64,000 bases of DNA. Source: Dawidia soli. GTDB lineage: Bacteria; Bacteroidota; Bacteroidia; Cytophagales; Cyclobacteriaceae. The position numbers were made by a program, and so were the translations under genes. Position 1 is the stretch's first letter. The number at the start of each line of letters is the position of its first letter. Location of the stretch: the NCBI RefSeq assembly GCF_018598185.1, contig NZ_JAHESC010000033.1:24878-88877 (forward strand), in the 5' to 3' direction. The notes beneath the pieces are model-generated. The model was given only the letters and a program-made list of their open reading frames with translations, searched no databases and was not told the origin of the DNA. This document shows positions 1-7,667 of this stretch, in pieces.

Positions 1-1263
1 GAGTTCATTCGGGTGCTGGCGCCGCTCACGATCGAAGAAAAACAGATCCAGATCCAGGCTGCCTGGAGCCGCCTCGATCATACCGAACGCTTCGTCTTCA
101 ACAAGCTTATTACCGGCGGTTTTCGCATGGGCGTATCCCAGCAGCTCATGGTAAAAGCGCTGGCCAAACATACCGGCACGCGCGATACCATATTGGCGCA
201 CAAGCTCATGGGCAACTGGTCGCCCGATCAGACCAGCTTCAGCCAGTTGCTGGAAGAAGAACAGCACGACATCTCGCGTCCGTATCCCTTTTACTTAGCC
301 TATGCGTTGGAAGAAGACGTAGCCACGCTCGGGACACCGGAGGAGTGGTATGCCGAGCACAAATGGGACGGCATTCGCGGACAGATCATCGTGCGCGACC
401 GCCAACTTTTTGTTTGGTCGCGTGGCGAAGAGCTGGTAACGGACAAGTACCCCGAGTACGCCGTCATGCTCGACCTGCTGCCCGACGGTACGGTGCTCGA
501 CGGCGAGATCTTACCCTTTCTCGATGACCGCCCGCTGTCGTTCAACCACCTGCAAACGCGCATCGGCCGGAAGACGCTGAGCACTAAACTGCTGCGCGAA
601 GTGCCCGTGGCCTTTGTCGCGTACGATGTGCTGGAGTGGGAGGAAACGGACCTGCGCGAGCGGCCGATGCACGATCGTCGCACCATCCTCGAAACGATCT
701 GCGCGCAACCCAACCCCGTGCTACGCCTTTCAGCGCTGGTAACGTTCGACACCTGGGAAGCCCTGGCCGCCGAGCGCCGGCGGGCACGCGAGCTGGTAAG
801 CGAAGGCATCATGCTCAAACGCAAGACGTCGCCTTACCGCACGGGCCGCCGCCGCGGCGACTGGTGGAAGTGGAAGATCGACCCGTTGACCGTAGACGCC
901 GTGATGATCTACGCCATGCACGGCGCCGGCCGCCGAGCCAACCTCTACACCGACTATACATTTGCCGTGTGGGACCAGGGCCAGCTGGTGCCCTTCACAA
1001 AAGCCTATAGTGGCCTGACCGACGACGAGATCCGCGCGGTAGACCGTTGGATCAAACAAAACACCCTCGAACGTTTTGGCCCCGTGCGAAGTGTCAAGCC
1101 CGAGCTGGTATTCGAGATAGCCTTCGAAGGCATCGCCAGATCCACGCGGCATAAATCGGGCATCGCGCTACGGTTTCCACGCATCCGCCGGTGGCGGCAG
1201 GACAAGCCGGCCGCGGAGGCCGACACCCTCGACAACCTCCGCTTGCTGCTGGACGAGCGTTAA
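1..1263 (+). CDS. ATP-dependent DNA ligase (5' end outside window)
   Basis: This is the C-terminal part of a bacterial ATP-dependent DNA ligase, which seals nicks through a ligase-AMP intermediate. The frame is open from base 1, so the true start lies upstream; the GTG at 13 is internal. The end of the N-terminal DNA-binding domain comes first. Motif I KWDGIR follows, with the lysine to be adenylated encoded at 361-363. Then come motif III (DGEIL), motif IV (EGIMLKR) and motif V (WWKWK), and a C-terminal OB-fold. The visible 416 residues fit a family length of about 530. Such ligases often sit in an exonuclease/Lhr-helicase repair cassette, but those genes would be upstream and are not visible. 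The family call is secure; the subclass is not. Confidence 0.93.
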   Translation, partial: EFIRVLAPLTIEEKQIQIQAAWSRLDHTERFVFNKLITGGFRMGVSQQLMVKALAKHTGTRDTILAHKLMGNWSPDQTSFSQLLEEEQHDISRPYPFYLAYALEEDVATLGTPEEWYAEHKWDGIRGQIIVRDRQLFVWSRGEELVTDKYPEYAVMLDLLPDGTVLDGEILPFLDDRPLSFNHLQTRIGRKTLSTKLLREVPVAFVAYDVLEWEETDLRERPMHDRRTILETICAQPNPVLRLSALVTFDTWEALAAERRRARELVSEGIMLKRKTSPYRTGRRRGDWWKWKIDPLTVDAVMIYAMHGAGRRANLYTDYTFAVWDQGQLVPFTKAYSGLTDDEIRAVDRWIKQNTLERFGPVRSVKPELVFEIAFEGIARSTRHKSGIALRFPRIRRWRQDKPAAEADTLDNLRLLLDER

Positions 1264-1338
1264 TTGCCGTTCACACCGATCACACTGTATTTCGGTGGCC
1301 ACAAGGATTAAATTAGGACTCATCAACGTTATAAAACC

Positions 1339-1752
1339 ATGGCCCGCCTGCTCTTCACCCTACTGTTCCTGCTGCCGCTGCCGGCCCTTGCCCAGCAGGC
1401 ACGCGAAGAGCTGCGGCGGAGTATCTATTTCGGCGGCGGCAGCTACGAGATCGACGAGTTCCAGGCCGACGCCCTGTACCAATGGCTCGACTCCATTCCC
1501 GACCTGCTTGAAAAATATCAGCTGCAGCTGATCAGCCACACCGACCCCATCGGCGGCCGGGCGTTCAACGAATGGCTTTCGGAAATGCGGGGAGAGGCCG
1601 TGCTGCAGTTGCTGATCCAAAAGAACATCCCCTCGTACAGGATCAATATCAAGAACTGGGGCCTGGACAACCCGGTCTATAGCAACAAAACGTTTAACGG
1701 CATGCAGCTGAACCGGCGCGTGGATGTGATCCTATATCCGATTGTTTATTAG
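1339..1752 (+). CDS. Small secreted OmpA-like peptidoglycan-binding protein
   Basis: The 137-residue protein has a signal peptide (residues 1-18, ending ALA before QQ). The rest is essentially one OmpA C-terminal-like domain. The family pattern is visible as HTD (67-69), an LSEMR segment with Arg84 and NRRVDV (125-130). In OmpA proteins the Asp and Arg bind diaminopimelate of peptidoglycan. There is no beta-barrel, so it is probably a free periplasmic or envelope-associated binding domain. It lies 75 bp after the ligase, and the start at 1339 gives a good signal peptide. The specific role is unknown. Confidence 0.8.
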   Translation: MARLLFTLLFLLPLPALAQQAREELRRSIYFGGGSYEIDEFQADALYQWLDSIPDLLEKYQLQLISHTDPIGGRAFNEWLSEMRGEAVLQLLIQKNIPSYRINIKNWGLDNPVYSNKTFNGMQLNRRVDVILYPIVY

Positions 1753-2245
1753 GATCGGCCTGCAAGGGGGCCAAAGGCAGGGTTAACAATAGAGTTAAGC
1801 CTGTATTCACACAGACGTAAGCCAGTGATGACATAGTCCTAAAGGACTGAGAAAACACCCGGCCACGGCTCGGACAAGCCGGCGCCACATCAGGCCAGGA
1901 GGGAGCGTACCCGTATCATACCCGTATCAAAGCCCTAGATTACCCGTATCATACCCGTATCATACCCCTATCAAAGCCGTACTAAAGGCATACATACTCC
2001 CTCCCAATCAGGCCCCACGGTCTCCTCACCATTCCCCCGGCCAGGTGTTCATATCGACCGTCCGATTTAGGACACCATTTTGCACAAGCGGACGCACTTT
2101 ATGCTGAAAACATCCCTTTTTTGTGCATCTTCCGCTAAAAAGTCCATTGGCACCATTGTTGGCAAAGACCTGCTACCGGTCATAGCGCCCAGGGAGTCGT
2201 GGAATCATCCCGCTTCTAACATGTTCTGACCTATTATTCAACACT
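1753..2245. other. 493-bp intergenic region with phased repeats
   Basis: No convincing gene is visible. The stretch holds a small hairpin (AGTCC/GGACT, about 1838-1851), the 11-bp repeat array at 1908-1984, and an inverted pair AGCGGA (2087-2092)/TCCGCT (2131-2136) about 110 bp before the ABC transporter gene. It probably contains the promoter region of that gene. Confidence 0.6.
1908..1984. repeat. Seven 11-bp units in strict 11-bp register
   Basis: TACCCGTATCA occurs at 1908, 1919, 1941 and 1952, with the one-base variant TACCCCTATCA at 1963. The remaining two slots (1930 AAGCCCTAGAT, 1974 AAGCCGTACTA) are also 11 bp and are related to each other. All units stay in phase, so equivalent bases fall on nearly the same face of the helix. 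The array lies about 260 bp upstream of the ABC ATPase gene. It may be a multi-site operator or simply a tandem repeat; no binding protein is identified. Confidence 0.85.
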
Positions 2246-2932
2246 ATGATCAAACTACGCGACATCGACAAGTACGTGGACTCACGTTTCCAGCGCACCT
2301 TCATTCTGAAAAGTGTTAACCTGGATGTACAGCAAGGAGAATTCCTGACCCTCATGGGCCCCAGCGGCGCCGGTAAGTCGACGCTGATGAACATCATCGG
2401 CATGCTCGATGAGCCCTCGGCCGGCGAATACTTTTTCTTTGACGAGCCCGTGCACCGCATGAAGGAGAAACAAAAGTCCGACATGCACAAAAACTATATC
2501 GGCTTTATCTTTCAGGCCTACCACCTCATCGACGAGCTGACCGTGTACGAAAACATCGAGACGCCGCTGTTGTACAAAGGCGTCAGCGGCAGCCAGCGCA
2601 AAAGCATGGTGGCCGAAATGCTGGACCGGTTCAACATGGTGGCCAAGAAAGACCTGTTCCCCGAGCAGCTCAGCGGCGGCCAACAACAGCTGGTGGGCAT
2701 CGCGCGGGCCATTGTGGGCCAGCCCAAGTTGCTGCTCGCCGACGAGCCGACCGGCAACCTGCACTCCGACCAGGGCAAGCAGATCATGGAGATATTCCAG
2801 AAACTCAATGAAGAAGGCATCACCATCATCCAGGTAACACACTCGGAAGAAAACGCACGTTACGGCAAACGCATCGTGAAAGTAGCCGACGGCACTATCG
2901 TGTCGGATGAGCAGGTGATGGTAGGAGCATAA
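2246..2932 (+). CDS. ABC transporter ATP-binding protein (MacB/LolD type)
   Basis: The 228-residue protein is a complete nucleotide-binding domain that powers a MacB/LolD-like (MacB_PCD superfamily) transporter. Walker A is GPSGAGKST (38-46), the Q-loop glutamine is at 90, the signature LSGGQ is at 142-146, Walker B is LLLADEP (162-168) and the H-loop histidine is at 199. The length is typical. It is followed after 21 bp by a TolC-like channel gene, so the pair probably forms parts of an efflux or lipoprotein-export machine. No permease or membrane-fusion gene is adjacent, so those partners must be elsewhere. Confidence 0.92.
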   Translation: MIKLRDIDKYVDSRFQRTFILKSVNLDVQQGEFLTLMGPSGAGKSTLMNIIGMLDEPSAGEYFFFDEPVHRMKEKQKSDMHKNYIGFIFQAYHLIDELTVYENIETPLLYKGVSGSQRKSMVAEMLDRFNMVAKKDLFPEQLSGGQQQLVGIARAIVGQPKLLLADEPTGNLHSDQGKQIMEIFQKLNEEGITIIQVTHSEENARYGKRIVKVADGTIVSDEQVMVGA

Positions 2933-2953
2933 GGCTTAAGAACTAAACAAGAC

Positions 2954-4309
2954 ATGAAGAGGATCGTTGCAATATGTTGGTTAAGCTGCCTGGTTATAGC
3001 AGCCCGGGCTCAGGAAGCGTCCACGCCAGTGCCTACCACGTTGTCATATAAGGAGGCGGTGCAGATTGCTATCAAGAATAACTATCTCCTGAACCAGGAA
3101 AAGAATAATCTTGAGTTGAGTCAATCTGTCAGAGCCAACAATGTTGCCCGACTGGCACCCTCGGTGAGCAGTACTTTTACGGCCCTGCGCATAGACGGTA
3201 ATTCGTTCAACCAAAACGAAGGTAAAGTTGAAAACGGCGTACGCGATAACGTTTATGGAAGTGTTGATGCCAACCTGATGCTCTTCAATGGGTTTAACCG
3301 GATCAACACGATCCGACAGTCTAACGATCTGCTCCGTGCGCAGACGAGTGTTGTCAAACGCACCGAGCAACAGGTAATCAGCGATGTATCGTCACAATAT
3401 CTGCAAGTATTGCTCGATCAGGAGTTGCTGAAGATTGCCGAGCGTAACATCGAATTACTCAAGGCCCAGTTGGAACAGATCAAAGGACAGGTAGAGCTTG
3501 GTGCCAAGGCCGAGGTGGATGGCATCACTCAAGACGCGTTGGTAAAGGGTGCGGAGCTTATGTTCCTACGTGCCCGCGTGACGCTGCGTAACGACAAGGC
3601 CTTGCTTTCGCAGACCATGCTGGTAGACGCTGCGGCGGATTATTCGCTCGAAGATCCTCAGTGGGACGCAAACTTTGCTGCGTCGCTGGACCAAAACCTG
3701 GACCAATTGGTGGCTACCGCCCTGGCAAATCGGGCAGACTATCAGGGCGCACTGTATACGGAAAACGCTGCCCTTCATTTTGTACATGCCACCCGCGCAA
3801 CGTATTATCCCAATCTCGTGGCTTTCGGCTCCTATGGGTCGGCCTATAACAAATTGCAAGGATCGGCTGCACGCGGTTTTCGGGATCAGTTCTTTACCGA
3901 TAACACCCAGCTACAATATGGTCTGCAGTTGAACATTCCCATCTTCAATAATTTAAGCAACAGGTTGAATGTGGTTCGGACGAAGGTGGCCTATAACAAC
4001 GCCAAGCTGGTGCGAAGCAACGTCGAAAATACTGTCAAAAATGATGTTCTGAAAGCTTACCTGAATTTCCAGGATGCCATTGCCGCCTACCAGGCTGCCG
4101 AAGTGCAACTGCATGCAGCCGAGCTGTCGTATAATCTGGAGAAAGAGCGGTACGATCTGGGCATTACCGATCTGGTTCAGTACACGCAGGCTAACCAGAA
4201 TTATGTTAAAGCACAGGGCGACTTTGCGCAATCCAAATTCACGATCACATTTCAAAAGATCCTGTTGGACTTTGCTGTTGGCACGCTCAAATTCGAGGAT
4301 ATCCCCTGA
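2954..4309 (+). CDS. TolC-like outer-membrane efflux protein
   Basis: The 451-residue protein has a signal peptide (about 1-19, ending ARA before QE) and two outer-membrane efflux repeats of long alpha-hairpins alternating with short beta segments (for example LSYKEAVQIAIKNN near the start and a second copy from about residue 240). Proteins of this family are trimeric channels of tripartite pumps or type I secretion. It follows the ABC ATPase gene by 21 bp and is probably co-transcribed with it. A terminator hairpin follows at 4335. Confidence 0.9.
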   Translation: MKRIVAICWLSCLVIAARAQEASTPVPTTLSYKEAVQIAIKNNYLLNQEKNNLELSQSVRANNVARLAPSVSSTFTALRIDGNSFNQNEGKVENGVRDNVYGSVDANLMLFNGFNRINTIRQSNDLLRAQTSVVKRTEQQVISDVSSQYLQVLLDQELLKIAERNIELLKAQLEQIKGQVELGAKAEVDGITQDALVKGAELMFLRARVTLRNDKALLSQTMLVDAAADYSLEDPQWDANFAASLDQNLDQLVATALANRADYQGALYTENAALHFVHATRATYYPNLVAFGSYGSAYNKLQGSAARGFRDQFFTDNTQLQYGLQLNIPIFNNLSNRLNVVRTKVAYNNAKLVRSNVENTVKNDVLKAYLNFQDAIAAYQAAEVQLHAAELSYNLEKERYDLGITDLVQYTQANQNYVKAQGDFAQSKFTITFQKILLDFAVGTLKFEDIP

Positions 4310-4334
4310 GAGTACCTTCTTTGTTGAAATACGT

Positions 4335-4363
4335 TGCCCTTCCGATGATCGGGAGGGCATTTT
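4335..4363 (+). terminator. Rho-independent terminator after tolC-like gene
   Basis: TGCCCTTCC (4335-4343) pairs with GGGAGGGCA (4351-4359) through nine base pairs, one of them G-U. The loop is 7 nt and the stem is followed by TTTTG. It ends the ABC/TolC unit just before the rpsA promoter. Confidence 0.75.
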
Positions 4364-4391
4364 GCTGTTATTCAGCCTTTTCCTATCTTTG
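4362..4391 (+). promoter_or_regulatory. Bacteroidota-type promoter of rpsA
   Basis: TTG at 4362-4364 is followed by a 19-bp spacer and TATCTTTG at 4384-4391. This is an exact match to the Bacteroidota housekeeping consensus (TTG about -33, TAnnTTTG about -7). Transcription would start near 4397, giving a leader of about 100 nt before the S1 start codon. Confidence 0.75.
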
Positions 4392-4454
4392 CACCCCTGC
4401 TCGATCGAGCGGGCTCTTCGGGCGGTTGCCGGAAGGGAAATAAACAAACAAAGT

Positions 4455-4479
4455 TGCCTCCGCCCGCCCGCCGGAGGCA
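4455..4479 (+). promoter_or_regulatory. GC-rich hairpin in the rpsA leader
   Basis: TGCCTCCG (4455-4462) and CGGAGGCA (4472-4479) form a perfect 8-bp stem with the 9-nt loop CCCGCCCGC. It sits 18 nt before the S1 start codon, in the predicted mRNA leader. It could control S1 translation, but this is inferred from position only. Confidence 0.5.
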
Positions 4480-4497
4480 TGTAAACAGGGCAAACGC

Positions 4498-6504
4498 ATG
4501 TCAAAAGTACAACGCCCGGGTGGTGATCGCCCCAGAAAACCTGCAGGAGCTTCCAGCGACGCTTCGAAAGGAACCTCTAAAGCAAAAGGATCGAAAGTCG
4601 ACAACGACGATGAAGATCCGATGGCAGACCTCCGTTCTGCGCAACGCGAGGACATCGGCACCGACGCCATCCCGCTTTCTGAACTGAAGAAAGCAAAATA
4701 CGAAAAGCAGATCCCCGGCCAGTTCGACTTCGAAGCATTCGCTTCAAAAGGCTTTGGCGAAGGATATTCGAAAGAGAAGCGCGATGAAATGGAGAAAATG
4801 TACTCCGGTACCGTAACGTCTGTTGACAGCGGTGAAGTAGTACAAGGTGTAGTCGTGGGTATCAACGACCGCGACGTGATCCTGAACATCGGCTTCAAGT
4901 CAGACGGTCTCGTGCCGCTGGCTGAATTCAAGGAAATGACCAACCTGAAAATCGGTGATGTGGTTGACCTCTTCATCGAAGAGCGTGAAAACGCCATGGG
5001 TCAGCTCGTCCTGAGCCGCAGAAAAGCGAAGCTCGTGAAGGGTTGGGAATATGTACAAACCGCCCTGGACAAAGACCAGGTGATCGAAGGTTTTGTAAAA
5101 CGCAGAACCAAAGGTGGTCTGATCGTCGACGTGTTCGGCATCGAGGCCTTCTTGCCCGGTTCACAGATCGACGTGAAGCCTATTCGCGATTTCGATATCT
5201 ATGTAAACAAGAACATCGAGGTGAAAGTTGTGAAGATCAACTACACCAACGACAACGTAGTAGTATCGCACAAAGTCCTGATCGAGAAAGACCTCGAGCA
5301 GCAGAAGGCAGCGATCCTCACCAACCTCGAAAAAGGTCAGGTGCTCGAAGGTGTCATCAAGAACATGACAAACTTCGGTGTGTTCATCGACCTGGGTGGT
5401 GTAGACGGTCTGCTCCATATTACCGACATCAGCTGGGGTCGCATCAACCACCCGGAAGAGGTGCTGAAGCTCGACCAGACGGTGAAAGTAGTAGTGCTGG
5501 ACTTCGACGAAGACAAGAAGCGTATTTCCCTGGGCATGAAGCAGCTGACGCCGCACCCGTGGGATGCACTGCCGGCCGACATCCAGGTTGGCTCGAAAGT
5601 GAAGGGCAAGATCGTGAACGTAGCCGACTACGGCGCATTCCTCGAGCTGCAGCCCGGCGTGGAAGGTCTGATCCACGTAAGCGAAATGAGCTGGTCACAA
5701 CACCTGCGCAACCCGCAAGACTTCATGAAAGTTGGCGACGAGGTTGAAGCAGTCGTATTGACCCTCGACCGCGAAGAGCGCAAGATGTCACTCGGCATCA
5801 AGCAACTCACCGAAGATCCCTGGACACGCCAGGACGTGCTGACCAAGTACGCCGTAGGCACCAAGCACAAAGGCATCGTGCGCAACCTGACCAACTTCGG
5901 CTTGTTCATCGAGCTGGAAGAAGGTATCGACGGCCTCGTGCACGTATCCGACCTGAGCTGGACCAAGAAGATCAAACATCCTTCTGAGTTCGTGAAAGTA
6001 GGAGAGACCATGGAAGTACAAGTGCTCGAGCTCGACGCCGCAAACCGTCGCCTGGCCCTCAGCCACAAGCACCTGGAAGAGAACCCTTGGGATACATTCG
6101 AAACCGTATTCACAATCGGTTCGGTGCACAAAGGCACGATCATCAACAAGAACGACAAAGGCGCAGTGCTCGAGTTACCGTACGGTATCGAAGGCTTTGC
6201 AGCCATTAAAAACCTGGCCAAGGAAGATAACTCCAAGGCAGAGGTGGGCGAGTCACTGGATTTCAAAGTGCTCGAGTTCTCGAAAGATGACAGAAGAATC
6301 GTGTTGTCGCACAAAGCAACCTGGTCTGCAGAAGAAGAACGTCCTGCACCCGGCGGCAAAGGCGCTGGCAACAAGAAAGCCCCTTCAAAAGGCGCTTCGA
6401 TCCAGTCGATCAACCAGCAGACTGAAAAGTCGACCCTGGGCGACCTCGATGCCCTGGCCGCATTGAAAGAAAAAATGCAAGGTGGTGAAGGTAAAGCTGA
6501 GTAA
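4498..6504 (+). CDS. rpsA: 30S ribosomal protein S1
   Basis: S1 helps mRNAs bind the 30S subunit and is essential in most Gram-negative bacteria. The 668-residue product has a basic, low-complexity N-terminal extension (about 1-100), six S1 OB-fold repeats (from about 103 to 630) and an Ala/Lys-rich tail. Typical repeat cores are visible, for example TNFGVFIDLGGVDGLLHITD, ADYGAFLELQPGVEGLIHVS and TNFGLFIELEEGIDGLVHVS. The length is slightly above the 557 residues of E. coli, mostly from the N-terminal extension. It has its own promoter (4362) and terminator (6518). Confidence 0.97.
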   Translation: MSKVQRPGGDRPRKPAGASSDASKGTSKAKGSKVDNDDEDPMADLRSAQREDIGTDAIPLSELKKAKYEKQIPGQFDFEAFASKGFGEGYSKEKRDEMEKMYSGTVTSVDSGEVVQGVVVGINDRDVILNIGFKSDGLVPLAEFKEMTNLKIGDVVDLFIEERENAMGQLVLSRRKAKLVKGWEYVQTALDKDQVIEGFVKRRTKGGLIVDVFGIEAFLPGSQIDVKPIRDFDIYVNKNIEVKVVKINYTNDNVVVSHKVLIEKDLEQQKAAILTNLEKGQVLEGVIKNMTNFGVFIDLGGVDGLLHITDISWGRINHPEEVLKLDQTVKVVVLDFDEDKKRISLGMKQLTPHPWDALPADIQVGSKVKGKIVNVADYGAFLELQPGVEGLIHVSEMSWSQHLRNPQDFMKVGDEVEAVVLTLDREERKMSLGIKQLTEDPWTRQDVLTKYAVGTKHKGIVRNLTNFGLFIELEEGIDGLVHVSDLSWTKKIKHPSEFVKVGETMEVQVLELDAANRRLALSHKHLEENPWDTFETVFTIGSVHKGTIINKNDKGAVLELPYGIEGFAAIKNLAKEDNSKAEVGESLDFKVLEFSKDDRRIVLSHKATWSAEEERPAPGGKGAGNKKAPSKGASIQSINQQTEKSTLGDLDALAALKEKMQGGEGKAE

Positions 6505-6517
6505 GCTATAAGTAATA

Positions 6518-6560
6518 AAAAGGTGGTTCCGGCACCCGTCGGGATCACCTTTTATTTTAT
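6518..6560 (+). terminator. Terminator after rpsA
   Basis: AAAAGGTG (6518-6525) pairs with CACCTTTT (6546-6553), with a partly paired GC-rich interior, and is followed by ATTTTAT. It starts 13 bp after the rpsA stop codon. Confidence 0.75.
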
Positions 6561-6566
6561 AGATCG

Positions 6567-6596
6567 TTGTAAACACAGCCGTTTTTTTTAGTTTTG
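6567..6596 (+). promoter_or_regulatory. Promoter of tRNA-Cys
   Basis: TTG (6567-6569), a 19-bp spacer and TAGTTTTG (6589-6596) match the Bacteroidota -33/-7 consensus exactly. The spacing is identical to that of the rpsA promoter. The tRNA begins 46 bp downstream of the -7 box. Confidence 0.7.
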
Positions 6597-6642
6597 CACG
6601 ATCGTTAAGAGCGATACCCACACCTCACACGCAAAATGACAC

Positions 6643-6713
6643 GGTTCCGTGGCCGAGTGGCTAGGCTGAGCTCTGCAAAAGCTCCTACAGCGGTTCGAAT
6701 CCGCTCGGAACCT
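6643..6713 (+). tRNA. tRNA-Cys (GCA)
   Basis: A complete 71-nt cloverleaf is visible. The acceptor stem is GGTTCCG/CGGAACC, the anticodon stem is GAGCT/AGCTC with loop CTGCAAA (anticodon GCA at 6675-6677), and the T-arm is AGCGG-TTCGAAT-CCGCT. The discriminator is T, as expected for cysteine. No CCA is encoded. Confidence 0.97.
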
Positions 6714-6720
6714 CAAATAA

Positions 6721-6757
6721 AAAGCCATCCAATGCTGTATTGGATGGCTTTTTATTT
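6721..6757 (+). terminator. Terminator after tRNA-Cys
   Basis: AAAGCCATCCAAT (6721-6733) and ATTGGATGGCTTT (6739-6751) form a perfect 13-bp stem with a 5-nt loop, followed by a T-rich run (TTATTTTT). Confidence 0.9.
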
Positions 6758-6941
6758 TTCCACCCCTGGGAGATCTTGCTTGTTAAGTTGCGGTAGACCG
6801 TTCAGAAATTATTTATACTTTATGCGAACAATAGCGCTGTACCATTTTCTTAACATGTTACACCGATGTTGGTGGCCGTCAGAGATACGAAACGAGGGGT
6901 TATCCTTAATTTTGGTTAACTTTGGATAACTACGCGCATTT

Positions 6942-7655
6942 ATGAAGAAGCTTCTTTGGATCGTATTCATTCTCTCATCTTGTGCACCGGTATACGTGCC
7001 GAACGTTCGCAACGCAGCGCTGTTCCGCGGCGCGGGAGAAGTGCAGGTGTCCGGCCACGTGGGTAATGGCGTCGACCTGCAGTCGGCGGTGTCTGTTACG
7101 GATCACATCGGCGTCATGGGGAACTATGAGTTTGTAAACCGCAATAGCGAAAGCGACGACAGCTATATCAAACATAAATTCTGGGAAGCTGCCATCGGCT
7201 ACTACGAAAACTCCGACAAGATATGTTATGAGATCTTCGGAGGATATGGCAGGGGAGAGGGAACAGCCTACGACAACTATGGCGATCTGTTCACGGTTCC
7301 GACCGACGTACTGGCTACCGGAAAATATCAACGCTTCTTCGTTCAGCCTTCCATCGGGTCGAACCACCGCATTTTTAATTGGATTGTTTCGGGGCGGATC
7401 AGCTATGTCGACTTCGAAGAATTTATATACGATGGCCGCCGGGCGGCCTTCAACGACCCGGCAATATTTTTTGAGCCGGCATTCACAGGACGGGTCAATT
7501 TTGGTAAAAGCCCTATATATACGCAATTCCAGGCGGGGTTCAGCTTCACGACCCAAGGGAGTACCGTCTATGACTACGAACCGTTTCATCTCTCTTTTGG
7601 TTTCGGTCTCCGGCTGGGTGGTCTTCGCCGCAACACGGCTGACAGCGAAAACTAA
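6942..7655 (+). CDS. Lipoprotein with outer-membrane beta-barrel character, function unknown
   Basis: The 237-residue protein starts with a lipoprotein signal (MKKLLWIVFILSSC; lipid-bearing Cys14). The rest alternates short amphipathic strands rich in Gly, Tyr, Phe and Val, and ends in a run of Leu/Gly-rich strands (LSFGFGLRLGG), as in small outer-membrane barrels. No enzyme motif is visible and the family is not recognised. Two -7-like boxes (TAATTTTG at 6907, TAACTTTG at 6917) lie just upstream. It stands alone between the tRNA and the convergent efflux operon. Confidence 0.75.
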   Translation: MKKLLWIVFILSSCAPVYVPNVRNAALFRGAGEVQVSGHVGNGVDLQSAVSVTDHIGVMGNYEFVNRNSESDDSYIKHKFWEAAIGYYENSDKICYEIFGGYGRGEGTAYDNYGDLFTVPTDVLATGKYQRFFVQPSIGSNHRIFNWIVSGRISYVDFEEFIYDGRRAAFNDPAIFFEPAFTGRVNFGKSPIYTQFQAGFSFTTQGSTVYDYEPFHLSFGFGLRLGGLRRNTADSEN

Positions 7656-7667
7656 TTCTGATGCCGG

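Noticed and set aside
300..824. Long antisense reading frame within the DNA ligase gene
   Set aside because: It is a shadow of a GC-rich coding region; the sense frame has all ligase motifs.
1908..1984. CRISPR array
   Set aside because: The units are 11 bp and directly abutting, without unique spacers, and no cas genes are nearby.
5628..6548. 306-codon antisense frame in rpsA
   Set aside because: It is low-complexity and Ser-rich, caused by codon bias of the S1 gene on the other strand.
6636..6929. 97-codon reading frame over tRNA-Cys
   Set aside because: It spans the tRNA and its terminator, so it cannot be a real gene.
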